Positions 54,290-63,446 of a stretch of DNA of 64,000 bases are shown in pieces (the first letter of the stretch is position 1; each line of letters starts with the position of its first letter). Source of the DNA: Silurus meridionalis (taxonomy: Eukaryota > Chordata > Actinopteri > Siluriformes > Siluridae). The position numbers and the translations under genes are program-made. The stretch lies in assembly GCF_014805685.1 (NCBI RefSeq), contig NC_060892.1:4280990-4344989 (forward strand). The letters run 5' to 3'. Below the pieces are notes generated by a model. It did not search any database, was not told the origin of the DNA, and worked only from the letters and a program-made list of their open reading frames with translations.

Positions 54290-54790
54290 AACTGTAACAG
54301 TGGCAAGGAAATACTCCCTGAGATGGTATGAGGAAGAAACCTTGAGAGGAACCAGACTCAAACGTGAACCCGTCCTCGTCGGGTGGCACCAATTGTCCAT
54401 CATCATAGTTCCACTATGATGTGTGTAGTAACAGATGCTTAAATGCAGAAATGTTCATGCAACCTTTAGTCCCAAACCATTGTAGGAAACTGGTGATATT
54501 AATTACAAATTCAAATCCATCATCAAAGTTCTTGAGTTGCTCAGCAGTTTCATGGATCTTTAGGCTATAGATGTGGAACCATTTCTAGCTGCACAGAGTG
54601 GTCTCCAAAAGAAGAGAACTCCATACAGAGGTAGAGTTTCAGGATGAACTGGGCACATCCTAAAAGAAGATAAGGACAGGAACAGTGGTCACTGGAACCT
54701 CAGGGGCATGTTTACTCCACAGAGTAAAGATCATTTAAGTGGTCAGATAGCACTCATAAGCTTATCTGGTTCAGGTTGCAATCAGATATT
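54290..54790 (-). mobile_element. L2 3' end, antisense
   Basis: cagtggcaaggaaatactcc, cctgagatggtatgaggaag, aaccttgagaggaaccagac, acccgtcctcgtcgggtggc, gtggaaccatttctagctgc. The best preserved of the L2 tails. It retains CpGs (cgtcctcgtcggg), so it may be relatively young. Confidence 0.88.
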
Positions 54791-54929
54791 GGCTTTCAAA
54801 ATATCTATAACATTTCAGTTCAGGAAGGTCTTTAGTTTTTAAAAGTGTGTACAGTAGAAATGTCAGAATCACTTATCCAAAGTGACTGTACAATAATGCA
54901 CAGAGAAATGGAACATTTTGAACAAGGAG

Positions 54930-55265
54930 TTGGCAACCCTGTGGCGTCGGCGATTGTTTGGAACCAGTGCAACCTCGTTTGGAACACCTTGCCATTACTT
55001 ATAATGGAGGAGTGGAGTGGTGCGCAACGAGCGTATACTGTAAAAGTAAGAATGGTGATAGTGTGAGTGCTGTGCAAAGGAAATTTCAGCGTCATTACCA
55101 CGTCACGATCGAGTTCCTTCTGCTCATTTCGGAAAAAAATGGTTGAGCCTTAAAAAAGAAGTCCTCAGGTGGTGTTGAACACGATGTGTTGAGCAAAATG
55201 ATGCACCCATGTTGTAATCGCGTGAGCAGATGGGACACGATCATAACGTCCATATGTGCTGTCAT
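54930..55265 (+). mobile_element. Remnant of an HTH-type transposase (IS630/Tc1/mariner-like), copy 1
   Basis: In the plus frames: MEEWSGAQRAY (about 55,002), NGDSVSAVQRKFQRHYHVTI (about 55,050-55,112). This resembles the DNA-binding start of DUF4817-like transposases (...SVxxVQRxFRRHF...). A stop follows. The same segment with other mutations occurs at 58,895-59,110. The catalytic part is not visible. Confidence 0.5.
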
Positions 55266-55690
55266 AGACAGAATATCTATACAGTACTGTACGCATGCTT
55301 TATGTTAATGTATGATTTTATTTGTGTATTTGTTTATTATTTATATTTTTAGGCAATATGACTATAATATTATGAGATTATGAGGTTTTTGACCATGAGG
55401 AAGAAACTGTTTACAATATTACCTAATAGAAAAAAATCACGTCATATCAGTCATAACATTAGGCATCATAAGTGGTACATAAGGTTTTGGATTTGGGTAT
55501 TAGGACCCCTTTGGGGCCTATTATCCATGAATCTATTTATAATCCATTATTATCCATTAGATTTGAATGGCTTTTTTTCTGCCTAGCTACACAGGAGAGG
55601 TCTAAGTAGCTTCCTGTTCTACAACAGCATCAACCAGTGCAGTTTATATCAGGGATCCCTGGTGTAGATCATTTTCCCATCAGGACTTTA
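55266..55690. other. AT-rich interval
   Basis: Nothing recognised. Confidence 0.35.
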
Positions 55691-56235
55691 GCATTCCATA
55701 ATGACGCTAACAATGCGGCTGTCAGTTAGCGATTTGCTTTGCCCCGGATCGCTCCCGTGTTTCACATCCAGGTCCCATTTCCCCCCTCAGCACCTTCAGG
55801 TCCGTGGTGTATTTCTCTCCAAACACAAAAAGACAGATCATCCTGACCTGCGGTTCATGCTTCAGAGCCCTTCATTTCTCATTTATGACTCACATGCACC
55901 TGAAGCGCTGTAAAAATAATGCTCGGCTCGCCCGCAAACACACGCGCTCGCCGCAGCATTTTAATAACAGCTAATGCTCTTTCATCCATTTTTCATGTCG
56001 CACCTATTCGGCCCGCGCCGAGCACACACGCCAGGGCCCGAGCAACCCGAGGCGAAGGCGCAATATAAGCGTGGCATGAGTAATGATATAATGACCAAAA
56101 TATGAAACAGGCGCCGACTGTTGTGCTTCCTTACAGCCTGACAGGTGTTTGTTTTAGGTGTAGCGCATGCACCATAAAAGCTCAGCTGGTGCCTTCTGCA
56201 CTGCTGACAGAGGTGTCATAATTGCTTAAAACCCA
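55690..56235. other. CpG-retaining unique block, candidate conserved non-coding element
   Basis: Unlike the AT-rich neighbourhood, this stretch is GC-balanced and rich in CpG (ggctcgcccgcaaacacacg, cgctcgccgcagcattttaa, ttcggcccgcgccgagcaca). It has several homeodomain-type ATTA/TAATGAT words (gagtaatgatataatgacc). No frame is open across it with a motif, and no repeat family is recognised. Retained CpGs suggest either a low-methylation regulatory region or selection on the sequence. Enhancer activity is inference. Confidence 0.45.
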
Positions 56236-56404
56236 AAGGTGAGCCACATTCTTGCTATCCATACAGACCACCATTTCTTTTTCCAATACATATACTGTAT
56301 AAATAAATAAATGTATTAAATAGAATTACTTCAAATGTTTCCTTTCCATCTATCCTACTTGGTTCTTATATCCAGCAAACACACCGGTGTTTAAGTGTAT
56401 CAGG
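56236..56404. other. Spacer
   Basis: No feature recognised. Confidence 0.3.
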
Positions 56405-56549
56405 CTTTCTGCACTAAACGTTCCAGAGAAAAGTAATCATCGGGATGGATTTGCTTGATTTCTTTAATTGAATTTTTATTACTTTCACACTTTGCTTCCT
56501 CTCATCTTAGCTTTCGGAGACAGGTGATTAAAAGGAAAGGAAGCAAGAA
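56405..56549. repeat. Inverted duplicate block D, left copy
   Basis: The complement of this stretch matches 60,263-60,446 on the plus strand: cctttccttttaatcacctg, gatgagaggaagcaaagtgt, ttcaattaaagaaatca against cctttcctttcaatcacctg, gatgagaggaaggaaagtgt, ttcaattaaagatatca. About 85% identity over 100 bp, then a gap. The core carries CACCTG E-box and TTCAATTAAAG homeodomain-like words. Confidence 0.85.
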
Positions 56550-56705
56550 CATGAATCAATAGACAAAATGTCAACTAACTGATCTGATTTTTTTGACTAC
56601 TACAAATATTTTTTTTTTTTAAGATTTTTTTTTTTTGGCAGAAAACTGAAAATGTTTTACACTTTGCACTGCAAAAAAAAGGAAGGAAGCACCAGTATGA
56701 GTGAT

Positions 56706-56707
<2 letters not shown>

Positions 56708-56774
<67 letters not shown>
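56708..56774. repeat. (AT)n microsatellite
   Basis: About 33 AT units with a CA-rich left edge. The Tc1 that follows abuts it, so the TA target came from this or a shorter version of the run. Confidence 0.98.
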
Positions 56775-56779
<5 letters not shown>

Positions 56780-56949
56780 GGAAAATAAGTAATCATGGAG
56801 GGGTCTGAAATTGTCATCGTAGGTGCATGTCCACTGTGAGAGACATAATCTAAAAAAAAAAATCCAGAAATCACAATGTATGATTTTTTAACTATTTATT
56901 TGTATGATACAGCTGCAAATAAGTATTTGAACACCTGAGAAAGTCAATG

Positions 56950-57120
56950 TTAATATTTGGTACAGTAGCCTTTGTTTGCAATTAAATAGGTCAAAAGTTT
57001 CCTGTAGTTTTTCACCAGGTTTGCACACACTGCAGGAGGGATTTTGGCCCACTCCTCCACACAGATCTTCTCTAGATCAGTCAGGTTTCTGGCCTGTCGC
57101 TGAGAAACACGGAGTTTGAG
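56950..57120 (-). pseudogene. Tc1-like transposase, C-terminal end (family E)
   Basis: Antisense frame: [40 protein letters not shown], then [11 protein letters not shown] and a stop. This is the last 55 residues of a Tc1-type transposase. The open frame continues upstream to 57,186, but beyond about 57,120 it is LINE sequence of the inverted segment, so the apparent 78-residue protein is a chimera made by the inversion breakpoint. Start codon at that edge is not a real start. Confidence 0.88.
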
Positions 57121-57448
57121 CTCGACTGGTACCACCTTCTCTGAGAGGTAAGTACACTTCAAGGCTCTTCTCTGTTCTGGCACCAAGTTGGTGAAATGAA
57201 CATCCCCTAGATGTTCATACAGCAGAGTCCCTGATTATCTTTAAGCGACGACTGAAGACCTACCTCTTCCTGAAATACCTAAATTAGCACTTTCCAAGTT
57301 GTATAATGTAGAATTCGAGTTATATTTATATTAAGTTTGTAATCTTGCATACCAGTGTAGATTTATTCATTACTAGAGATTTAAAGCACTTTTGTACGTC
57401 GCTCTGGATAAGGGCGTCTGCTAAATGCCGCAAATGTAATGCAAATGT
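57121..57448 (+). mobile_element. L2-type LINE, C-terminus and 3' tail, inverted
   Basis: Frame: [11 protein letters not shown], a stop, then [20 protein letters not shown] and a stop at about 57,287. This is the C-terminal end of ORF2. The 3' UTR runs from there to about 57,448, ending with cgctctggataagggcgtct followed by gctaaatgccgcaaatgt, the tail shared with the SINEs. Orientation is opposite to the RT part at 57,546-58,388. Confidence 0.88.
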
Positions 57449-57545
57449 AGAGACAAAATTGTACACCTCCAATCGATCTCAACTTGTGGGGTCTCAATGA
57501 TCCTAAGGAAGGTGAGAAATCAGCCCAGAACTACACGGGAGGAGC
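57449..57545 (+). mobile_element. Tc1 family E 5'-middle piece, inverted
   Basis: agagacaaaattgtacacct, then ttgtggggtctcaatgatcc, then ggtgagaaatcagcccagaa, ctacacgggaggag. These are consecutive parts of the family E N-terminal transposase region, here in sense orientation while the rest of the copy is antisense. Confidence 0.85.
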
Positions 57546-58388
57546 GTGGTGCAGTGCGAGATGTGATGAGGTCACTGAGGTAAGATGGTGCTGGACCATT
57601 TTTGGCCTTGTAGGCTAACATAAGTGTTTTGAATCTGATACGTGCAGCTACTGGAAGCCAGTGAAGGGAGCGCAGCAGTGGGGTGGTGTGGGAAAACTTG
57701 GGCTGATTGAACACAAGTTGTGCAGCTGCGTTTTGGATCATTTGCAGTGGACGAATAGCATTCAGGGGAAGACCTGCCAGCAGAGAGTTGCAGTAGTCAA
57801 GTCTTGAAATGACAAGAGACTGAACAAGCACCTGGGCAGCCTGTATGGACAGAAATGGTCAAATCATTCGGATGTTATAGAGAAGAAATCGACAAGAACG
57901 AGCAACATTAGCGACATGTGGGAAGAAAGACAGTTCATTGTCCATAGTTACCCCAAGGTTACAAGCAGTGGCTGAAGGGGAGAGCAGAGAGTCATGAAGT
58001 GTTATTTGGAGATCTTGACCTGGAGATGAATCACCTAGGATGACCAGCAGTTCTGTTTTGCTGGGGTTGAGTTTTAATTTAATTGCCAATCCATGAAGAT
58101 ATGTCTGACAAGCATGCTGAGATCCAAACGGAAGCTGTGGTATCTGATGGAGGAAAAGAAAAGATAAGTTGAGTGTCATCTGCATAGCAGTGATAAGAAA
58201 ACCCATGTGAGGATATGACTTCACCAAAGGAGTGGGTATAGAGGGAGAAAAGGAGGGGACCAAGTACAGAGCCTTGTGGGACACCAGTGGTGAGTCTGCA
58301 CGGGGCAGATGTGGATCCCCTACATGTTACCTGGTATGAGCGACCTTCCAGGTAGGAAGCAAACATTCCCATGCTGTTCCGCAGATAC
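57546..58388 (-). pseudogene. L2-type LINE RT pseudogene
   Basis: Antisense frames: [17 protein letters not shown], then [33 protein letters not shown] (intact catalytic YADD, about 58,170-58,200), WIGN, KLNPSKTELLVI, SRLDYCNSLLAGLPLN and LRSLHWLPVAARIRFKTLML. These are the RT palm and thumb and the C-terminal domain of an L2-type LINE in order. There are three frames, each long and almost clean, so the copy is young compared with the others in this window. It is 5'-truncated: the endonuclease is missing. Confidence 0.92.
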
Positions 58389-58456
58389 CGAGGCTCTTGA
58401 GGGTTGACAAAAATGTCTCTAGTGTCTTGGCCATGTTAGTAGTTGGATTCTTACTA
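58389..58456 (-). repeat. Short direct duplication in the Tc1 5' end
   Basis: tcttggccatgttagtag occurs at 58,422-58,440 and again at 58,480-58,497, with inverted ttggattcttactactaatc between. It is a small local rearrangement near the LINE insertion point in the Tc1 5' region. Confidence 0.7.
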
Positions 58457-58856
58457 CTAATCCAACTACTAACTTTGGTCTTGGCCATGTTAGTAGGTGG
58501 ATTCTTACTGATTGTATGGGGTGGACAGGTGTCTTTATGCAGCTAACGGCCTCAAACAGGTGCATCTAATTTAGGATAATAAATGTAGTGGAGGTGGACA
58601 TTTTAGGCAGACTAACAGGTCTTTGAGGGTCAGAATTCTAGCGGATAGACAGGTGTTCAAATACTTATTTGCAGCTGTATCATACAAATAAATAGTTTAA
58701 AAATCATATATTGTGATTTCTGGATTTTTTTTTTTATTATGTCTCTCACAGTGGACATGCACCTTATGATGACAATTTCAGACCCCTCCATGATTTCTAA
58801 GTGGGAGAACTTGCAAAATAGCAGGGTGTTCAAATACTTATTTTCCTCACTGTATA

Positions 58857-58898
58857 AGTATGTATGTATGTATGTATGTATGTATGTATGTGTGTGTG
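58857..58898. repeat. (TATG)n microsatellite
   Basis: About nine TATG units followed by tgtgtgtg, just outside the Tc1 right end. Confidence 0.95.
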
Positions 58899-59110
58899 TT
58901 TGGAACAAGTGAACCAGAACCCTTGCCATTAGTTATAACAGAGCAGTGGAGTGATGCCCAACAAGCGTTCATGGTGAAGCCTTTTATAAGAATGGTGATA
59001 GTGTGAGTTCTGAGCAAAGGGAATTTGGGTGTCATTACCAGTTAGGACGTTATTATCATGTCCCGTCTGGTCGTGCGATTGCAACATGGGTGCAGCTCGA
59101 CAATGCGAGT
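58899..59110 (+). mobile_element. HTH-type transposase remnant, copy 2
   Basis: Similar to 54,952-55,130: gtttggaac, cttgccattagttata, gagcagtggagtgatgccca, aagaatggtgatagtgtgag. The frame HHYQLGRYYHVPSGRAIATW follows the HFNIGRxDxVPxRxTILxWV-like pattern. It is truncated at about 59,110, next to a Tc1 family A fragment. Confidence 0.5.
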
Positions 59111-59139
59111 TGTGAACGGAGCGGCGAGGGCTCACTTTT

Positions 59140-59418
59140 TTTCCTTCACATGACAATACCCCTGTGCACAAGGCCAGATAGCCGTGAAGATATGCTTCAC
59201 ATCGGTTAAAGGCCTTGTGTCCTACATATGTACCTGATTAGACAATACTCACGCTTTGAGGCTAAATTAATCTGGCACACACCTTCAAATGCACACTCCA
59301 AAATCTACTGGAACATCTTCCCAGAAGAGTAAAGGTTGTTATGACAGCAAATTGTGGAATGTTATGTTCAAAAAGCATCTTATCGTTACGTGTCCACAAA
59401 TTTTTTCCCATATAGTAT
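59140..59418 (+). mobile_element. Tc1-like family A, 3' half
   Basis: cacatgacaatacccctgtg, caaggccagatagccgtgaa, cacactccaaaatctactgg, aacatcttcccagaagagta, tgtggaatgttatgttcaaa, gtgtccacaaattttttccc, atatagta. Confidence 0.85.
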
Positions 59419-60262
59419 GAGCACAGTATATAGAAATGAATAAGAGAAACAGCATGTTAAAGATTGTTGAAGTAGCGACAACCATATTCCTTTTATACCA
59501 CACATTTTTCAGCAGCTGGAAAATATCAACCTCGATGCCACAGATACATAATTTCACCTTTTATTGCAGAAATAAAAGAGCAATTTGTGGGCCAGTTGAA
59601 CCAAAAATAATCTTTTTCCATTGTAAAAATTTAAATAAACATTTATTTTTTAAGAGGGTACCAGATGTTTAATTAAAGTCATTACCAGTGTTACTGTACG
59701 GTCAAACAAATCCAACTGTGCAGCAGATTGCTTTTTAAATTATGTAGTAAAACTGATCTAAAATTCAAATCTAGATCATTGTATGGTTCTTCATATTGTC
59801 CCTTTTGAAAAGAAGTGGGTGGGGTCGAGGCTTTTTCACTTTCGAGGTGTAAAGCGAACCATAAACTCTTTTGGAAGAACGTTTCGGGAATTGTGTTTAA
59901 CAAAAGTAGAAAAATTTTACTTCCTTCTGCAATGTACGTTTCGTGGAACAGTAATACATGAAGCCTACCTGTTGTCCAATGCACTAATTGATCCCTCTTC
60001 CTCCTTTTCAACTCATGTACTTCAGCAAGTGACTGGAAAATCAATAGAAGCCCAGAATCTTTCGATGGCACATAAATTCTTTAAATGTGCAGAGAAGTAT
60101 AAAGGAATCATTCATACAGATGTGCTTCCCACACTGACGTGTTTTGTTGTAGTGCAACGATTAAGGCATCAATTAGCAATTTTCTGAAAAAACAAAAAAA
60201 AGGAAAACCAAAGTAAGTGGGGAAAAAAATCTCATTTAGTTAAATCTTGAAGTTGTTTTGAT
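59419..60262. other. Unassigned interval
   Basis: Frames of 78-134 codons at 59,436-59,672 and 59,783-60,187 have no motif, signal or repeat family I recognise. I leave them uncalled. 60,185-60,200 is A-rich. Confidence 0.4.
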
Positions 60263-60446
60263 GTTTTGCTTCCTTTCCTTTCAATCACCTGTCTCAGAGA
60301 GCTCCGATGAGAGGAAGGAAAGTGTGGAAGTAATATAAATTCAATTAAAGATATCAGAATTGGACAAATCCACCCCACTGATTAATTTTCACTGGAAAGC
60401 TAGATTTATGTATGAATGCTGGAACGTTTTAGCACCAGTGCAGAAC
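60263..60446. repeat. Inverted duplicate block D, right copy
   Basis: See 56,405-56,549. This copy carries about 40 extra bases (tagatttatgtatgaatgc region) before the shared ctggaacgtttt and gtgcagaa words. Confidence 0.85.
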
Positions 60447-60654
60447 ATTTTCATTGAATTATCAGGCAGCCTGACTGACAAGCAAGTAAAAATGTCCCCC
60501 TTGTTCTGACAGCTTCGATGTTTTAGGTCCACATCATAATTCTGAGGACATGCACCTGCTTAAATTGACCAGAAATTAGAATGGGAAGGAAAAAGGTGAG
60601 ATTCTAAACAAAAATACAATTGAATGATGCAGTATAGGGACAAAAGTGTTTATA

Positions 60655-60777
60655 TATAGTGTTACATATCCAGATACATTCTGTACAATTGTGTATACAA
60701 CTTTGTGGTAACCATTTGAGCAGAAGCACATATGGCTGGAAAAGTCAGGTGTCCCCATACGTTTGTCCATACAGTAT
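60655..60777 (-). mobile_element. Tc1-like family A, 5' end, antisense
   Basis: acaattgtgtatacaacttt, gtggtaaccatttgagcaga, catatggctggaaaagtcag, gtgtccccatacgtttgtcc. Only the outer 120 bp remains, with a decayed terminal inverted repeat. Confidence 0.82.
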
Positions 60778-60929
60778 AAGACTTTGTGAAGGATATTGGA
60801 TCAAAAATGAATGAAAACAAGCTAAAGATAGAAAATTTGGCATGTGTTGGCAATTGCAACACAAATGGGGAATCTGTGGCTTTTTTTCAGGTTACTTTCG
60901 GCTCTGGAGGATTTAGGACAGTCTTTTGT

Positions 60930-61560
60930 TGTTGGTGGTAACGGTGGTAGTATTGGTGTGGTGGTGGTGGTGTTTGGTGTGGGACTGTTGGTAGCTGTGG
61001 TGGTCTTGGAGGTGCTGGTGGTGTTAATATTTTTGGTGGTGGTCTGGTATTGGTGTTAGTGGTGCTGGTGGTGTTTGGTGTGGGACTGTTGGTAGCGGTG
61101 CTGGTCTTGGTGGTGCTAGTGGTGTTAATATTATTAGCGGTGGTCTGATATTTGTGGTATTGGTGTTAGCGGTGCTGGTGGTGTTTACCGTATTGGTGGT
61201 ATTGGTGTTTTGATGTTTAGTCTGGGATTGGTAGTGGTGATGTGGTTGTCTTAATGGTATTGGTGTTTGTGGCGGTCTGACATTGGTAATATTGGTGTCG
61301 GTGATGGCACTGCGTTTGGTGAAAGTTCTGCTGGTGGTGGTGGCACAATTGGTGTTGGTGATGTTTGGTATGGGATTGGTGGTGATGCTGCTGGTGCTTA
61401 TTATAGTGGTGGGTTTAATAATATTTGTGTTGGTTAGTGGAATGATGGTGGTGTTCGTGCTGGTGATGGTGGTGTTGGTGGTTGACTTGGTAGTGCTGGT
61501 GGTGGTGTTAGTGGTATTGGTATTGGTGATGTTGTTGTTGTTGTTAGTACTGGTGTCTTT
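60930..61560. repeat. G-rich GGT/GTT array with a 101-bp higher-order repeat
   Basis: Almost free of C on the plus strand. Two copies of a 101-bp unit (starting tgtttggtgtgggactgttg at 60,971 and 61,072) are clear, followed by degenerate ggtgttggtattggtg-like units. Frames translate as Val/Leu/Gly-rich pseudo-peptides on both strands. Confidence 0.93.
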
Positions 61561-62049
61561 ATTTTACTAGCACTGACCCTCAAAACATTTCTCCCAAATC
61601 CCAAAGTTTTTACAGTAATTGTGGTATTTAAAGAGATTAGTAGGAATATAATAAAAGAATGAAACAATGACTAAATCTGGGTTTTTTAGGATCTACATGT
61701 TTGGACAAACTAGATTCTTCTAAAGAAGTTCCCAGAATCTGTTTACAGTCGTCTAAATTACAGTACCCATGATAAAGCAATTACTGAAGAGGAATGAGTG
61801 AATACAGAAAACCTGCAAATGTTTTGCGTTTTTCTGTTGGATCCCTGAAACAGTTCGACCTCGCATGCCATTTTCATAGCAGCTGACTTTGTCCCATAGA
61901 ACATTTAGATATCATCTTTAACTTCTGTACACAATATTGAGCAAATATTACAGCTGGATTATAATAGTGCAGCATCTATTTGTTATATAACTCTTTTTAG
62001 GCCGTGTAGTCCAAATCCAGACTTCATGCAGGAGCTCCATAAGGACTTC
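61561..62049. other. Unassigned
   Basis: No repeat or gene recognised. From about 61,850 the DNA retains CpGs (ccctgaaacagttcgacctc). Confidence 0.4.
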
Positions 62050-62075
62050 AATTGTGTGTGTGTGCAAGTGTGTGA

Positions 62076-62112
<37 letters not shown>
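62050..62112. repeat. (TG)n microsatellite
   Basis: tgtgtgtgtg runs with two interruptions (caag and aaag). Confidence 0.97.
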
Positions 62113-62113
<1 letters not shown>

Positions 62114-62940
62114 ACGGCCTTCAGTAGAATGTGCTTTAAATGTACGATTGCAGTCGCACTCGCCTTGACGACTTTCTCACTTTAACATCTACACCCGAGG
62201 TAGTATAGTATGATGAACTGAACATTCTCGTTAATTAGCTTTTGACATATTGAGATTGTCTCTTTTGAAGGGCTGAATTTGCAGAACGACGTCAAACCCA
62301 ACTCCCGAGTCGATTCATAACCGACCGCACTCATGACCAGGTTAACTGAGCTGTCAAGAATCGGCGACGGTTAATTAATATTCCATATTAGCCAAAGCAT
62401 GGAGGTGTTCGGAGTGAAACTATATTCATTTATATTCTTTTTTTTTGGAGAAGGGGGGAAAGTTAACGTAAAAGAGCCGCCTCCTTCCCTCCCTCAGCCC
62501 CTTGCTGACATGCCATCATTATACGAAAGATAGAGAGAAGAAAGCCTCATGAATTTATATAACGTACTGCTGAGAATCTAAAGGAGTAATACTGAGCTTT
62601 GCTCGGCGACGGTCTTTGCTGCTGAAGCTTTATAAGTTCATCCAAAGCTAGTGAGGTGTAAAATGGGCTCTTGCGATTTCGCCCGAACACACTTATGTCT
62701 CAAGCTAAGCCTGTAAAGCTGCTGTGTAATTACTAAGAGCCTTATGCACCAAGGGAGTCTTCTTTTCCCTACAAACATTTGTGCCGTGCATATTAATTTA
62801 TTATCAATAGCCGAGACTCCACGCTGACACTAAAGCTACTTTAAACTGTCCACCAAGAACAGTTTGTATTAGTGATGATTAATGCCTTAACACCACGTTT
62901 AACACAAGCAGACCACAAGAAACTTGAGTCATTTGTACTT
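62113..62940. other. CpG-retaining unique block, candidate conserved non-coding element
   Basis: GC-balanced with many CpGs (gcagaacgacgtcaaaccca, gagtcgattcataaccgacc, aatcggcgacggttaattaa, ctcggcgacggtctttgctg). It contains homeodomain-like words (gttaattagc, ttaattaatatt). No repeat family or coding signature is visible. It resembles 55.7-56.2 kb in composition. Confidence 0.45.
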
Positions 62941-62954
62941 TGGTTTATATATAA

Positions 62955-63345
62955 TACATGAACAAAGGTTTTTGGACACCCGAGCATTAAGATTCATATA
63001 TGTTTTTTGAACATGCCATTCTATATTTTGTCCGCATTTGCTGCTTCCACACTTCTGGGAAGATGTCCTACTAGATTTTAACATGAGCTTATAGAGATGT
63101 TCTCATTCAAGGGTGTTGGTAAAGTCAGCTACTGATGTAGGTGAGGTGAGGAGGCCTGGGGGTGCGGTCATCATGAAAAATCCATCCTAATCCAATCCAA
63201 TCCAAAAAAAATCTAATCCATGCAAACTATATCTTCATAGTGCTGGCTTTGTGTAAAGGAGCATTGGATTGGGTTTCCTAGTTCAAGTGACGGGAGAATT
63301 GAATTCTACCACATCCAAATATATACATTCAACAATTCATTCTAC
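62955..63345 (-). mobile_element. Tc1-like family A, antisense
   Basis: tttttggacacccgagcatt (3' end), gggaagatgtcctactagat, tactgatgtaggtgaggtga, ggcctgggggtgcggtcatc, tcttcatagtgctggctttg, tgggtttcctagttcaagtg. A short (aatcc) slip near 63,190 is unique to it. Confidence 0.87.
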
Positions 63346-63446
63346 AGCAGCAAGTTTTATTAATAATCTTCTCCAGTTATCGACATGAATTAGATCTCCG
63401 TCGAGCTACTGAATGCATAGAACCAACGTTTCATTACACTCTAGAT

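Larger units (their letters stand above)
56775..58852 (-). mobile_element. Tc1-like transposon (family E) carrying an L2 insertion and an internal inversion
   Basis: The outer ends are the inverted repeats of a Tc1-like family: left agtgaggaaaataagtaatc, right tacttattttcctcactg. The right end (58,640-58,852) is complete; the left has lost about 50 bp near its tip. Flanks are TA-rich, consistent with TA insertion. Segments in plus order are: Tc1 3' end (antisense), L2 tail (sense), Tc1 5'-middle piece (sense), L2 RT (antisense), Tc1 5' end (antisense). One inversion of about 57,120-57,545 restores a Tc1 with an L2 insertion. Confidence 0.88.

Noticed and set aside
56950..57186. A 78-residue minus-strand protein with its own start
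   Set aside because: The first 22 residues are antisense LINE sequence brought next to the Tc1 transposase end by the inversion; it is a chimeric frame.
57121..58388. Twin-priming as the cause of the inverted L2 parts
   Set aside because: Twin-priming would place the inverted 5' segment upstream of the sense 3' end. Here it lies downstream, and a Tc1 piece is inverted too, so a later inversion fits better.
59783..60187. A 134-codon frame as a possible novel gene
   Set aside because: No domain, no homolog known to me, AT-rich DNA, no splice or promoter support; length is within chance for such composition over 64 kb.
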